64,000 nucleotides of DNA from assembly GCA_024583055.1 (NCBI GenBank), contig CP102145.1, positions 2,092,662 through 2,156,661 of the forward strand, given 5' to 3'. Below, piece by piece: positions 45,167 through 54,048 of the stretch (positions are counted from its first letter, which is position 1; each line of letters begins with the position of its first letter). The stretch is from Streptococcus suis. GTDB taxonomy: Bacteria > Bacillota > Bacilli > Lactobacillales > Streptococcaceae. The notes beneath the pieces are model-generated. The model made no database searches. It was not told where the DNA came from and saw only the letters and a list, made by a program, of their open reading frames with translations. The position numbers and the translations under genes are program-made.

Positions 45167-45195
45167 TTGAAAGTGTTTACAAAAAGTGATACACT
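45167..45195 (+). promoter_or_regulatory. ccpA promoter with overlapping cre site
   Basis: -35 TTGAAA (45167-45172), 17-bp spacer, extended -10 TGATACACT. The sequence TGAAAGTGTTTACA (45168-45181) fits the cre consensus except for one base of the central CG and covers the -35, implying autoregulation. Confidence 0.6.
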
Positions 45196-45204
45196 ATAAG
45201 AGAG

Positions 45205-45221
45205 TGAAAGCGTAATTTTCA
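45205..45221. promoter_or_regulatory. Second cre-like inverted repeat before ccpA
   Basis: TGAAA-GCGTAAT-TTTCA, downstream of the -10, is cre-like (TGAAAGCG half-site) but with a 3-nt longer spacing than the consensus. Confidence 0.4.
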
Positions 45222-45252
45222 TAGAAAAAGAAAGGTGAAAGGAAACACAAAT

Positions 45253-46257
45253 ATGTTGAATACTGATGATACGGTAACGATATATGACGTTGCCCGCGAA
45301 GCTGGGGTCTCTATGGCGACCGTTTCCCGCGTTGTAAATGGAAATAAGAACGTTAAGGAAAATACCCGCAAAAAAGTCTTAGAGGTCATCGAGCGCTTGG
45401 ATTACCGTCCTAACGCCGTTGCCCGTGGTTTGGCCAGCAAGAAGACGACGACTGTTGGTGTGGTTATCCCAAATATTGCTAACGCCTACTTTGCAACCCT
45501 GGCTAAGGGGATTGATGATATTGCTGATATGTATAAGTATAATATCGTCCTTGCCAATAGCGATGAGAACGATGAAAAAGAGATTAATGTGGTCAACACC
45601 CTCTTTTCAAAACAGGTGGATGGTATCATTTTCATGGGCTACCATTTGACAGATAAGATTCGGGCGGAGTTTTCTCGTTCACGTACACCGATCGTTCTGG
45701 CTGGTACAGTTGATTTGGAAAAACAATTGCCGAGCGTTAACATTGACTACGCTGCAGCAAGCAAGGATGCGGTTACCCTGTTGGCTAAAAACAACAAGAA
45801 AATCGCCTTTGTATCTGGACCGTTGGTTGATGATATCAATGGCAAGGTCCGCTTTGCTGGTTATAAGGATGGCTTGCAAGAAGCGGGCTTGGACTTTAGC
45901 GAAGGCCTAGTCTTTGAATCTAAGTATAAGTATGAAGAGGGCTATGCCCTTGCTGAACGTATCTTGAACGCAGGTGCGACGGCAGCCTTGGTGGCAGAAG
46001 ATGAAATTGCAGCAGGTCTCTTGAATGGTATTTCAGACAAGGGTCTCAGCGTTCCAGAAGATTTTGAAATCATTACAAGCGATGATTCACTGGTGACCAA
46101 GTTTACACGACCTAACCTGACTTCTATCAATCAGCCATTGTATGATATTGGTGCCATTGCCATGCGGATGCTGACCAAAATCATGCACAAGGAAGAATTG
46201 GAAAACCGTGAAGTCATTCTGAATCACGGCATTAAGGTTCGCAAATCTACCAAATAG
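45253..46257 (+). CDS. ccpA: Catabolite control protein A
   Basis: LacI-family global regulator of carbon catabolite repression, 334 aa. The HTH is VTIYDVAREAGVSMATVSRVVNG (residues 8-30) with hinge RPNAVARGLASKKT; the periplasmic-binding-like domain binds HPr-Ser-P. Start ATG 45253 with an AAAGGA site. It acts at cre sites such as those before its own gene and glgP in this window. Confidence 0.97.
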   Translation: MLNTDDTVTIYDVAREAGVSMATVSRVVNGNKNVKENTRKKVLEVIERLDYRPNAVARGLASKKTTTVGVVIPNIANAYFATLAKGIDDIADMYKYNIVLANSDENDEKEINVVNTLFSKQVDGIIFMGYHLTDKIRAEFSRSRTPIVLAGTVDLEKQLPSVNIDYAAASKDAVTLLAKNNKKIAFVSGPLVDDINGKVRFAGYKDGLQEAGLDFSEGLVFESKYKYEEGYALAERILNAGATAALVAEDEIAAGLLNGISDKGLSVPEDFEIITSDDSLVTKFTRPNLTSINQPLYDIGAIAMRMLTKIMHKEELENREVILNHGIKVRKSTK

Positions 46258-46265
46258 TTCAAAGG

Positions 46266-46297
46266 ATCCGGACGAGCTTCCGGATTTTTTATTTTTT
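46266..46297 (+). terminator. Terminator after ccpA
   Basis: ATCCGG and CCGGAT with an 8-nt loop and a long T-rich tail. Confidence 0.85.
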
Positions 46298-46328
46298 CAG
46301 GGATAGCTTCCTATTCCTGATAAAAATG

Positions 46329-46337
46329 TGTTATAAT
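46329..46337 (+). promoter_or_regulatory. Extended -10 promoter
   Basis: TGTTATAAT, 155 nt before the 46493 gene. Confidence 0.65.
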
Positions 46338-46343
46338 GAATAT

Positions 46344-46492
46344 TATTAAACCGAAATCTAACTAGGCTAGAAGTGTAAGTGGACATCAGGTTTTCAATTT
46401 TCAGCTAAGGATGGGAAATGTTCTTGCTGAGATGAGGAGTTTCCTTTTGCGACTAGTCTTGATGTTCTAAAATATAAAAATGGAGGTGACCT
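46344..46492 (+). promoter_or_regulatory. Long structured 5' leader, no ORF
   Basis: About 150 nt with possible closing stem GGACATCA (46380-46387) / TGATGTTC (46461-46468) and inner stems TCAGC/GCTGA and GGAAA/TTTCC. It ends with GGAGGTGACCT before ATG 46493. No T-run is present, so any control would be of translation. It matches no riboswitch I recognise. Confidence 0.45.
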
Positions 46493-47167
46493 ATGACCAA
46501 GCCAGTTCCACCGTCAATCTTGTCAGATTTGCGCCAGGATATTGTGCAGATGCCTAATATTATCAAAGAATGTAGCGGTATCATGATTTACGGACGCAGA
46601 ATCCGCTCGATTTTGTTTACGACGGATGTTGCGATTATTGCCAATCATAATGCGGACGCTGTGTTAGCAGTCTATCCTTTTACGCCTAGTCCAGCTATCC
46701 TGAAGAGCATCATGCTGGTAGCTTCAGTTCCTGTACTTGCAGGTGTGGGTGGTGGCTTGACCACAGGTCTCCGCTCTGCTAATATGAGCCTCTTTTCCGA
46801 ATCAGAAGGTGCCTATGCGGTTGTTGTCAATGGTCCGACCAATGTCGATACTATACAGGAAATCAACAAGGTTGTGGATATTCCTATCATCTATACGGTA
46901 GTTTCTGAGAAATCAAATATTAAGGCCCGGATTGAGGCTGGTGTTGATATTCTCAATGTTTCTTGTGGAGCAGATACTGCGCGGGTTGTGGCCAAGATTC
47001 GTCAAGATTTCCCCGAATTTCCGATTATTGCAACAGGCGGTCCGACCGAAGACAGCATTCGCGCAGTCATCGAGGCTGGAGCGAATGCGGTTACCTACAC
47101 GGCACCTAGTAATGGGGAATTGTTCAAAGCCAAAATGGAAAAATACCGTAAGCACGCAGCAGATTAA
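46493..47167 (+). CDS. TIM-barrel protein of unknown function
   Basis: The 224-aa protein looks like a (beta/alpha)8 barrel: hydrophobic strands alternate with helices and the C-terminal PIIATGGPTEDSI and GANAVTYTAPS match phosphate-binding loops of the ThiE/TrpF/IMPDH kind. A single Cys in NVSCGAD is near residue 161. I know of no confirmed function; similar proteins are annotated as hydrolases. The long leader suggests metabolite control. Confidence 0.7.
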   Translation: MTKPVPPSILSDLRQDIVQMPNIIKECSGIMIYGRRIRSILFTTDVAIIANHNADAVLAVYPFTPSPAILKSIMLVASVPVLAGVGGGLTTGLRSANMSLFSESEGAYAVVVNGPTNVDTIQEINKVVDIPIIYTVVSEKSNIKARIEAGVDILNVSCGADTARVVAKIRQDFPEFPIIATGGPTEDSIRAVIEAGANAVTYTAPSNGELFKAKMEKYRKHAAD

Positions 47168-47174
47168 TCCAGTC

Positions 47175-47203
47175 TTGCAATCCTTTCCCTTCTAGGTTAC
47201 AAT
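47175..47203 (+). promoter_or_regulatory. tRNA-Arg promoter
   Basis: -35 TTGCAA, 17-bp spacer, -10 TACAAT, with the start of transcription about 5 nt before the tRNA. Confidence 0.75.
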
Positions 47204-47214
47204 AGAAGGGTAAC

Positions 47215-47286
47215 CTTCCCTTAGTTAAATGGATATAACAAATTCCTCCTAAGAATTAGTTGCAGGTTCGATTCCTGCAGGGGAGA
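47215..47286 (+). tRNA. tRNA-Arg (anticodon CCT)
   Basis: A full cloverleaf can be drawn: acceptor CTTCCCT/AGGGGAG (one T-G pair), D-stem GTTA/TAAC, anticodon stem AATTC/GAATT with loop CTCCTAA, T-stem GCAGG/CCTGC with loop TTCGATT, discriminator A. The CCA end is not encoded. It reads AGG codons. A terminator follows and no integrated element lies at its 3' end. Confidence 0.93.
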
Positions 47287-47299
47287 TAGATACGACTTG

Positions 47300-47329
47300 A
47301 GAAACGTTGTCAAATCAGCGTTTCTTTTT
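47300..47329 (+). terminator. Terminator after tRNA-Arg
   Basis: AGAAACG and CGTTTCT arms, then TTTTT. Confidence 0.8.
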
Positions 47330-47377
47330 GAATTTTTGAGAAAGAAAAAAGCCTACTAATCAGACTTTTTTACCTAT

Positions 47378-48562
47378 TCAATGAATTTGTTGCCCGTAGA
47401 TGGTTTGTTTACGGTTGAGGAAATAAGCGACTCCGAGCACAGGTAGGGCAAATGGAAGAATGGCAGAACCGAACACCTCGTAGCTAATCAAAATAGGAGC
47501 AAGGAGTGTATTGGTCGCAGTGCCAAATACAGCACAATAACCTAGTGCAGCAACCAATTCTGGTGGGAGACCAAGCCACTGTGCCAAAACAAGTCCTGCA
47601 CTTGCACCGATGGCAAAGAGTGGGGTGACTTCACCGCCTTGGAAACCTGCAATTAAGCACAAGCAGGTAAAGACCAACTTGAGTAGCCAGTCATAAGCAA
47701 AAATTGTATTTCCAGATAGACTAGCCTCAATTAAATTAGTCCCCAAACCAGAATAGCGACCGAGGTGTGCTAAATAGAGAAAGAGCGAGAGTAACAAGCC
47801 CAGTGCAAGCATTCTCCAGTAAGGATTGGGAAGAATAGTAGATATTTCTGCTTTGGCATGTGTGAGGATCCAAGCGAAGCAGTTACCGATCAGTCCGAGA
47901 CAGATGGCCACTAACATCCACTTGAATAGATCTTCAAATTGGAAGGGAAAAGCTGACAGGGAATGGCTGAATTTTTCCAAGCCTAGCCAATGCGAGGTAG
48001 AAGAGGCGATGATAGCAGCAAGGAGACAGTAAGGCAGGGCAACCCAAGAAATGCTCCCGACCACCAAGACCTCGACAGCAAATAAACTAGCTGCCAAAGG
48101 CGTTTGAAAGAGCCCAGCAAAGCCAGCAGCCATCCCAATTTGTGTCATAGTGTCTTTAGGAAGTGCGCTTTTCCAGTGCTTACCCAGCCAGTGCGACATG
48201 CTGGCACCCAATTGAACAGCGACCCCCTCGCGTCCTACTGATGCGCCAACCAGATGTCCCAGCCAAGTGGTTGTGGTAATCAGTGGGATTAGAATAGGGG
48301 GAATAGTGGTGTCTTGTCCTTGTCCTGCCTGAAACACCAAATTCATCCCAGCTTGGACGGATTTCCCCCATTTTTGATAGACAAAGATGATGAGAAGTCC
48401 AGCAAGACTGAGCAAGGGAATGAGGTAGGAGAAGTAATCGGTACGGATAGTGCCTATAGCCAACAAGACTCTGCCAAAAATTGTTTCAATCACTCCTGCG
48501 GCGAGACCAATGATAAGGGAAAAGAGACTGAGCTGTCCAGTGCGTGAAATCTTGTTATTCAT
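47378..48562 (-). CDS. ClC family chloride channel / antiporter
   Basis: The 394-aa protein has ten or more helices and the ClC filter block GREGVAVQLGAS with the gating Glu. The GSGIP loop of canonical ClC proteins is replaced by AGQGQDTTIP, so its ion specificity is uncertain (Cl-, or another halide). Start ATG 48562 overlaps the end of the chorismate mutase gene by 8 nt. Confidence 0.88.
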   Translation of the reverse strand: MNNKISRTGQLSLFSLIIGLAAGVIETIFGRVLLAIGTIRTDYFSYLIPLLSLAGLLIIFVYQKWGKSVQAGMNLVFQAGQGQDTTIPPILIPLITTTTWLGHLVGASVGREGVAVQLGASMSHWLGKHWKSALPKDTMTQIGMAAGFAGLFQTPLAASLFAVEVLVVGSISWVALPYCLLAAIIASSTSHWLGLEKFSHSLSAFPFQFEDLFKWMLVAICLGLIGNCFAWILTHAKAEISTILPNPYWRMLALGLLLSLFLYLAHLGRYSGLGTNLIEASLSGNTIFAYDWLLKLVFTCLCLIAGFQGGEVTPLFAIGASAGLVLAQWLGLPPELVAALGYCAVFGTATNTLLAPILISYEVFGSAILPFALPVLGVAYFLNRKQTIYGQQIH

Positions 48563-48830
48563 AGTCAGCCAATTTTTCCGCCTGGTAGGCCCTGGACCGG
48601 GCCATAATGTCACTGAAAGTTGCGACAATGGCAGAGCGGTAAGCTGGATTTTCCACCAGGCTACCGACTCTATCTAGAACAGCTTGTTCGCGGCTGGCAT
48701 CCAGGACTGGCTTTCCAGTCGCACGTTTGTAGGCTGTGACCTGATCGACCAACTCCATGCGTTGTTCCAGTAAGCTGACAAGTTGGCAGTCCAAGTCGTT
48801 AATGTCTTTCCGAATGTCTTCTAATAGCAT
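48555..48830 (-). CDS. Chorismate mutase (AroQ type)
   Basis: The 91-aa helical protein has the AroQ pattern: RKDINDLDCQLVSLLEQRM, KRATGKPVLDASREQAVLDRV. It turns chorismate into prephenate for Phe/Tyr synthesis. Start ATG 48830 has a GGAG site. It is upstream of the ClC gene in one operon, an arrangement kept in streptococci although the functional tie is unclear. Confidence 0.93.
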   Translation of the reverse strand: MLLEDIRKDINDLDCQLVSLLEQRMELVDQVTAYKRATGKPVLDASREQAVLDRVGSLVENPAYRSAIVATFSDIMARSRAYQAEKLADYE

Positions 48831-48848
48831 CCCATTCTCCTTTAAGAA

Positions 48849-49158
48849 AACCAGTAACACCTGTTACTGGTTGAGTTTGTAAACAAAGTCTCTTTTCGGA
48901 CTTTCCTGAGGTGATGTCGGACGGTAGCGACTTCCTTCGGAATTCCATACCTAGTCATTGAGCCTAAGGTCTCAATGACTCCGAACGCTAGAAACGACAA
49001 CGTTTCTAGCGTTTTCATCACAGCAGAAAGTCCCGACTTAAGGCTCACTCCGCTCGCGAAATAAACTTAATTTTTATTTTTCTTAGCAGAGCTACTCAGT
49101 TTATTTATCCAGAGTTTAGTTTGTCTACGTTCTGAACCAGTAACACCTGTTACTGGTT
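48849..49158. repeat. Palindrome-flanked intergenic repeat element (MITE-like)
   Basis: Two identical 24-bp hairpins (arms AACCAGTAAC / GTTACTGGTT, loop ACCT) lie at 48849-48872 and 49135-49158. The 262 bp between holds a third perfect 13-bp inverted repeat, AACGCTAGAAACG (48984-48996) with its complement at 49001-49013. No transposase is encoded. The 343-bp gap between the chorismate mutase and flavodoxin genes consists almost wholly of this element. I recall this filler as multi-copy in S. suis. Confidence 0.65.
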
Positions 49159-49173
49159 ATTTTGTTCTGCATC

Positions 49174-49626
49174 TTAATCTAATTTTGCGGCTAAATCGCT
49201 GGCAAATTTTTCCAAGTTAACGATGTCTTCGTCTTCAGCAGCCAGGTCTACCTTGACATTTTCAGCACCTTTGACCGCACCACGTGACCCCAACATAGTG
49301 TCGAAATCATCTACCGCACTACAGAAATCATCATAGAAGGTATCGCCAGAACCACAGACACCGTAGACCTTACCAGTCAAGTCCAGGTCAGCTAGGTCAG
49401 CGTAGAAATCAATGATTTCATCTGGCAATTCACCGTCGCCACCATAAGAATAAGTATAGGTCGCAACGACAATTAAGTCAGCATCTAGGATTTCTTCCGT
49501 CTCAATTGTGGTACATTCATGAACCTGTACCTCCAAACCTAATTCCTCTAGTTTGCTAGCTACGATATCCGCAATTTCTTCTGTGTTACCAGTCATACTA
49601 GCGTAAACAATTTTTGCTAGTGCCAT
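49174..49626 (-). CDS. Flavodoxin
   Basis: The 150-aa FMN electron carrier has the phosphate loop ASMTGNTEEIA (residues 8-18), the FMN-ring loop TYTYSYGGDGELPDE and GSGDTFYDDF. It is strongly acidic, as expected. Start ATG 49626 (MALAKIVYAS) with a GGAGG site. It lies upstream of chorismate mutase, separated by the repeat element. Confidence 0.95.
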   Translation of the reverse strand: MALAKIVYASMTGNTEEIADIVASKLEELGLEVQVHECTTIETEEILDADLIVVATYTYSYGGDGELPDEIIDFYADLADLDLTGKVYGVCGSGDTFYDDFCSAVDDFDTMLGSRGAVKGAENVKVDLAAEDEDIVNLEKFASDLAAKLD

Positions 49627-49721
49627 AATTTCCTCCAAGTTACATAGTAATCCCATTATACCACACTCCCTTATTTTTCAAAAGGGGGAGATTGTGCTAA
49701 AATATTGGGAAAGGAGTTGCT

Positions 49722-50666
49722 ATGACTATTACTACAGATATTTTAGAAACCATTAAGAAGTACGACACTATTATTATTCACCGTCACCAGCGGCCAGACC
49801 CAGATGCCATTGGTAGTCAGGTGGGTTTGAAGAAATTATTGCAGGTCAATTTTCCTGAAAAAAACGTCAAGGCGACAGGTGTGGATGAACCAACCCTGGC
49901 TTGGCTGGCTAGCATGGACTCAGTCGCAGATGAGGAGTATCACGGAGCCTTGGTCATCGTGACAGACACGGCCAATACGCCGCGAGTGGATGACAATCGC
50001 TATACCACTGGGGATTTTCTCATCAAAATCGACCACCATCCAAACGAAGAGCCTTACGGTGACCTGCTCTGGGTCAACACAGCTGCCAGCTCTTGTAGCG
50101 AAATGATTACGGAGTTTGCTCTGGGCAACAACCTCAAACTAGACGGGGAAATCGCCCGCCTGCTTTACGCAGGGATTGTCGGTGATACGGGTCGTTTCCT
50201 TTACCCTGCGACGACTGCTCGCACCTTTGAAATTGCGGCCCGCCTGCGTCAGGAGGACTTTGATTTTACCCGGATGAGCCGCCAAATGGACACCATTGAC
50301 TACAAGATTGCCAAGCTGACAGGCTATGTCTATGACCATTTAGAGGTGGATGAACATGGTGCTGCTCGGGTGACCTTGACCCGTGCCACTCTTGAAAAAT
50401 ACGGCGTGACAGATGCGGAAACCTCCTTTATCGTTGGCGCTCCGGGTCGTATCGGTGATGTCCAGTCCTGGGGGATTTTTGTGGAACAAGCCGATGGTAA
50501 CTACCGTGTCCGTCTCCGCAGCAAGTATATTCCTATTTCGGCTATTGCCCAGCGACATGACGGCGGGGGGCATCCATTAGCCAGCGGTGCTAATTCCTAT
50601 TCCCTAGCCGAAAATGAAGCCATTTATCAAGAAATCCAGCAGGTTGTCCGAGATGCAAGTAAGTAG
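49722..50666 (+). CDS. DHH phosphoesterase (NrnA / pApA phosphodiesterase type)
   Basis: The 314-aa protein has a DHH domain (HRHQRPDPDAIGSQ, DTANTPRVDD, KIDHHPN, GDTGRF) and a DHHA1 domain with GGGHPLASGA. NrnA degrades nanoRNA and pAp; streptococcal Pde2 of this family cuts pApA from c-di-AMP turnover. Which role dominates cannot be read here. It overlaps apbE by 14 nt. Confidence 0.92.
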   Translation: MTITTDILETIKKYDTIIIHRHQRPDPDAIGSQVGLKKLLQVNFPEKNVKATGVDEPTLAWLASMDSVADEEYHGALVIVTDTANTPRVDDNRYTTGDFLIKIDHHPNEEPYGDLLWVNTAASSCSEMITEFALGNNLKLDGEIARLLYAGIVGDTGRFLYPATTARTFEIAARLRQEDFDFTRMSRQMDTIDYKIAKLTGYVYDHLEVDEHGAARVTLTRATLEKYGVTDAETSFIVGAPGRIGDVQSWGIFVEQADGNYRVRLRSKYIPISAIAQRHDGGGHPLASGANSYSLAENEAIYQEIQQVVRDASK

Positions 50667-51681
50667 CAGAAGCGTCCGTCTCATGGGGACGGTCATTGAA
50701 ACCAAGATTTGGCATGAGAATCCTGAGCCAATTTTAGACCAGGTGGAAAACCTCCTTATTCTGTACAAGGACCGTTTTTCAGCCAATGACCTGACTTCGG
50801 AACTCATGGAAGTCAATCTCAATGCAGGTATACAGGCGGTTCCTGTTGCAGAGGATTTGTACGAACTGATCAAGCTGGGCAAGGAACACAGCCTGGCTGA
50901 CAAGAGTTTTCTCAATATCACCATTGGTCCGCTGGTCCAGACCTGGCGGATTGGTTTTTCCGATGCCAAGCTGCCTAGTCAGGAAGAAATTGATAAAAAA
51001 CTGGCTATCATTGACCCCGCTGATATTGAATTGGACGATGAGGACATGCTGGTCTATCTGAAAAAAGAGGGCATGGCCATTGACCTGGGAGCCTTAGCCA
51101 AGGGCTATGTGGCAGACCGCATCGTCGAATTTTTGGAGCGAATGGGTGTGACTGCTGGCTTGATTAACCTGGGTGGCAATGTAAAGACATTTGGACAGGC
51201 ACCTCATAATCCTGATGGTAACTGGCTTATCGGTATTCAGGATCCTGGAAAAGAACGAGGGCAGAACATCTTGGTTCTGCAAATCATTCAAGAATCGGTG
51301 GTCACCTCTGGCATTTACGAAAGGAGCCTAACGGTTGAAGGCAAGACCTATCACCATATCCTCAGTCCGCAGACAGGCTATCCCATTGCCTCTGAACTGG
51401 CCAGTATTTCCATTGTCTCCAAGCGGTCAGTCGATGGCGAGATTTGGACCACACGTCTCTTTGGTCAGTCCATGGCTGAGATTTACAGGACGGTTTGCCA
51501 GACGGAGGGTATTGAGGCTGTTATGATTGGCCTGGATGGCAAGGTTTTTGTGACGCCGGGATTGGTGGACAGGGTTGTGGCTGGGAAACAGCATTTGTCA
51601 GACGGTTTGGCCAGCCCTTCAAGAGGTGGTTTTGGGGCGCGTGTGACTTCGGATGTGGCCTCCGGAGCCTCTGCTTTGTAA
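50653..51681 (+). CDS. apbE: FAD:protein FMN transferase (ApbE family)
   Basis: ApbE moves FMN from FAD onto a Ser/Thr of target flavoproteins. The 342-aa protein has the MGTVIE start motif, AIDLGALAKGYVAD, GGNVKTFG and the SGIYER/HHILSPQTGYP block. No signal peptide or lipobox is visible, unlike the usual extracytoplasmic form, so a cytosolic target is likely. Start ATG 50653 lies within the end of nrnA. Confidence 0.93.
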   Translation: MQVSSRSVRLMGTVIETKIWHENPEPILDQVENLLILYKDRFSANDLTSELMEVNLNAGIQAVPVAEDLYELIKLGKEHSLADKSFLNITIGPLVQTWRIGFSDAKLPSQEEIDKKLAIIDPADIELDDEDMLVYLKKEGMAIDLGALAKGYVADRIVEFLERMGVTAGLINLGGNVKTFGQAPHNPDGNWLIGIQDPGKERGQNILVLQIIQESVVTSGIYERSLTVEGKTYHHILSPQTGYPIASELASISIVSKRSVDGEIWTTRLFGQSMAEIYRTVCQTEGIEAVMIGLDGKVFVTPGLVDRVVAGKQHLSDGLASPSRGGFGARVTSDVASGASAL

Positions 51682-51792
51682 AATGTTGAGAAAATAGGGG
51701 AAAAGACTTGCAAGTCTGCCTAACTTTTGGTAAACTTAAATGGTTATAATCTATGGCTCGGAAAGAGACCATGGCAGAAAGGAATTTTTATA

Positions 51793-52053
51793 ATGAAAAA
51801 AGATATCCATCCAGAATATCGCACTGTTGTCTTCATGGACACAACTACTGGTTACAAGTTCCTTAGCGGTTCTACTAAGAACTCTAATGAAACTGTTGAG
51901 TTTGAAGGTGAAACTTACCCATTGATCCGTGTGGAAATTTCATCAGATTCACACCCATTCTATACTGGACGTCAAAAATTCACTCAAGCAGACGGCCGCG
52001 TGGACAAGTTCAACAAAAAATACGGTCTCAAAGACGCAAACGCTGCGAACTAA
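51793..52053 (+). CDS. rpmE2: 50S ribosomal protein L31 type B
   Basis: The 86-aa L31 starts [16 protein letters not shown] and lacks the CxxC zinc motif of type A, so it is the zinc-independent form. It has DSHPFYTG and [19 protein letters not shown] box at 51745-51750 gives a short leader; a terminator follows. Confidence 0.95.
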   Translation: MKKDIHPEYRTVVFMDTTTGYKFLSGSTKNSNETVEFEGETYPLIRVEISSDSHPFYTGRQKFTQADGRVDKFNKKYGLKDANAAN

Positions 52054-52069
52054 GAGAAACATTGATTTT

Positions 52070-52102
52070 AAGCCTTTTCCGAGTTTCGGAGAGGGCTTTT
52101 TT
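52070..52102 (+). terminator. Terminator after rpmE2
   Basis: AAGCC..TCCGA / CGGA..GGCTT stem with a T-run. Confidence 0.8.
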
Positions 52103-52207
52103 GTGCGCGTGATTGCCATTTTGATTGCTCTAGACTATAGTTAGCCAGCCGCATCTGCGATTTTTGATAGGAATCTTGGGTTTGATAAAATACGGTGCGT
52201 TATTTTC

Positions 52208-52216
52208 TGCTATAAT
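52208..52216 (+). promoter_or_regulatory. Extended -10 promoter of rodA
   Basis: TGCTATAAT, 31 nt before the ATG, here followed by a normal AGGAG site. Confidence 0.65.
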
Positions 52217-52247
52217 AGTAGAAGATTAGATTTAGAAAGCAGGAGAC

Positions 52248-53486
52248 ATGAGCACTCGAAAGATTGATTTAGATAATCGGATTGATTACGGTCTGATATT
52301 ACCTGTATTTTTACTATTGTTGATAGGTATCTTATCCCTCTATATCGCCGTTAGCATTGATTTTCCGGAAAAACTGGTGCGGATAGTCGGCCAGCAGCTG
52401 CTGTGGATTGCCTTAGGTATCAGTTTAGCCTTCCTAGTTATGTTCTTTTCCAATAAGTTTTTATGGAAAATGGCTCCGCTTCTTTATATGTTGGGACTGG
52501 GATTGATGATTTTGCCTCTCTATTATTTTAGTCCAGAGCTAGTTGCCTCTACAGGGGCTAAAAACTGGGTAACGGTCAGTGATATGACACTGTTTCAACC
52601 GTCGGAATTCATGAAGATTTCCTACATTGTCATGTCAGCCAGATTGATTGTCAGCTTTCAACAGCGGAATCCAGTGCGGCAGTTAAAGGAAGATTTTCGT
52701 CTGATTGCCTTTCTGACCCTCTTGACCTTACCAGTCTTGGGCTTGCTTTATCTACAGCGAGATTTGGGGACTTCTTTGGTTTTCGTAGCCATATACGGTG
52801 GCATGTTGCTCCTGTCGGGAATTTCCTGGAAAATTTTATTACCAGCCGTCTTGACAGCTGTCGTCTTGGTCGGAGTTTTTCTGCTGATATTCATTAGTCC
52901 TGGTGGGCGATCCTTCCTTCATAATCTGGGGATGGACACCTATCAAATCAACCGAATTTTGGGCTGGCTAGATCCCTTTGAAAATGCCCAATCAACGACC
53001 TATCAGCAAGCCCAAAGCTTGATTGCGATTGGCAGTGGCGGTCTGACGGGTATCGGCATCAATAAAACCAATCTGCTGATTCCTGTTCGCGAAAGTGACA
53101 TGATTTTCACAGTTATTGCAGAAGATTTTGGATTTATCGGAGCCTCGGTGGTCATTGCGCTCTATCTGCTCTTGATCTATCGCATGCTGAAAATAACTGT
53201 CGAGTCCAACAATCGTTTTTACACCTATATTTCGACAGGTTTCATTGTCATGTTGCTCTTTCACGTCTTTGAAAATATCGGTGCAGCAACAGGTATCTTG
53301 CCTCTGACCGGGATTCCCTTGCCTTTCATATCTCAGGGTGGGTCTTCTATGGTTTCCAACTTGATTGGCATTGGCCTGATATTATCCATGAGTTACCAAT
53401 TTACCTTGTTTGACGAGGCTCAGACTCGCCAAGCATCATCCTATAAGAAAATCACGATAAAGCGTGTAGAAAGAAGGGAAAAATGA
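52248..53486 (+). CDS. rodA: SEDS peptidoglycan polymerase RodA
   Basis: The 412-aa membrane protein has ten hydrophobic segments and SEDS motifs (FQPSEFMKI, YLQRDLGTSLVF, IPVRESDMIFTVIAEDFGFIG, GIPLPFISQGGSSM). RodA makes glycan strands with PBP2b in lateral (peripheral) wall growth. The divisome FtsW is the close alternative; the short linker and gene context favour RodA. It overlaps the DJ-1 gene by 4 nt. Confidence 0.9.
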   Translation: MSTRKIDLDNRIDYGLILPVFLLLLIGILSLYIAVSIDFPEKLVRIVGQQLLWIALGISLAFLVMFFSNKFLWKMAPLLYMLGLGLMILPLYYFSPELVASTGAKNWVTVSDMTLFQPSEFMKISYIVMSARLIVSFQQRNPVRQLKEDFRLIAFLTLLTLPVLGLLYLQRDLGTSLVFVAIYGGMLLLSGISWKILLPAVLTAVVLVGVFLLIFISPGGRSFLHNLGMDTYQINRILGWLDPFENAQSTTYQQAQSLIAIGSGGLTGIGINKTNLLIPVRESDMIFTVIAEDFGFIGASVVIALYLLLIYRMLKITVESNNRFYTYISTGFIVMLLFHVFENIGAATGILPLTGIPLPFISQGGSSMVSNLIGIGLILSMSYQFTLFDEAQTRQASSYKKITIKRVERREK

Positions 53487-54025
53487 AAAAAGTAGCGGTT
53501 TTATTTGCAGAAGGTTTTGAAGAAATCGAAGCCCTGACACCGGTTGATGTCCTTCGTCGGGCCAATATGGATTGCCAGATGGTTGGCTTGACCAGCCAGA
53601 CGGTGACAGGTTCTCATGGGATTCCTGTTCAGACTGATTCTGTCTTTGATGGCGATTTGTCAGCCTATGATTTGATTGTCCTGCCAGGCGGTATGCCAGG
53701 GGCGACCAATCTACGTGACAAATCTGGTTTGATTGAGGAATTGAAAACTCAAGCTGCGGCTGGTAAATTTGTGGCAGCAATCTGTGCGGCACCCATTGTT
53801 TTAGAGAGAGCGGAGCTTCTCAAGGACCGTCATTTTACCTGTTATCCAGGCATGGAAGAGCAGATTGCCTCAGGGATTCACCAGACGGATGAGGTGGTTG
53901 TCGATGGCAATATCGTGACCAGTCGAGGTGCGGGAACCAGTCTGCCATTTGCCTATAAACTTGTTGAGTTGCTGGGTGGTGACGGTCAAGCACTTGCGCA
54001 GACCATGGTTTACCAACAGGGCTAG
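53483..54025 (+). CDS. DJ-1/PfpI family protein (YajL/ThiJ type)
   Basis: The 180-aa protein has the flavodoxin-like DJ-1 fold: Glu in EEIEALTP, the nucleophile Cys in AAICAAP (about residue 103). Members act as deglycases, chaperones or redox sensors; the thiazole-synthesis name is historical. It follows rodA with 4-nt overlap and precedes rpiA by 23 nt. Confidence 0.9.
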   Translation: MKKVAVLFAEGFEEIEALTPVDVLRRANMDCQMVGLTSQTVTGSHGIPVQTDSVFDGDLSAYDLIVLPGGMPGATNLRDKSGLIEELKTQAAAGKFVAAICAAPIVLERAELLKDRHFTCYPGMEEQIASGIHQTDEVVVDGNIVTSRGAGTSLPFAYKLVELLGGDGQALAQTMVYQQG

Positions 54026-54048
54026 TTAAGAAAGCAAAGGAGTAAACT

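Noticed and set aside
47215..47377. Integrated element at the 3' end of tRNA-Arg(CCT)
   Set aside because: A terminator and a conserved-looking ClC gene follow; there is no repeated tRNA end or integrase.
48842..49048. 68-aa frame on the minus strand (MSLKSGLSAVMKTLETLSF...) as a gene
   Set aside because: It lies wholly within the palindromic repeat element, uses its hairpin as coding sequence and has no clear ribosome site.
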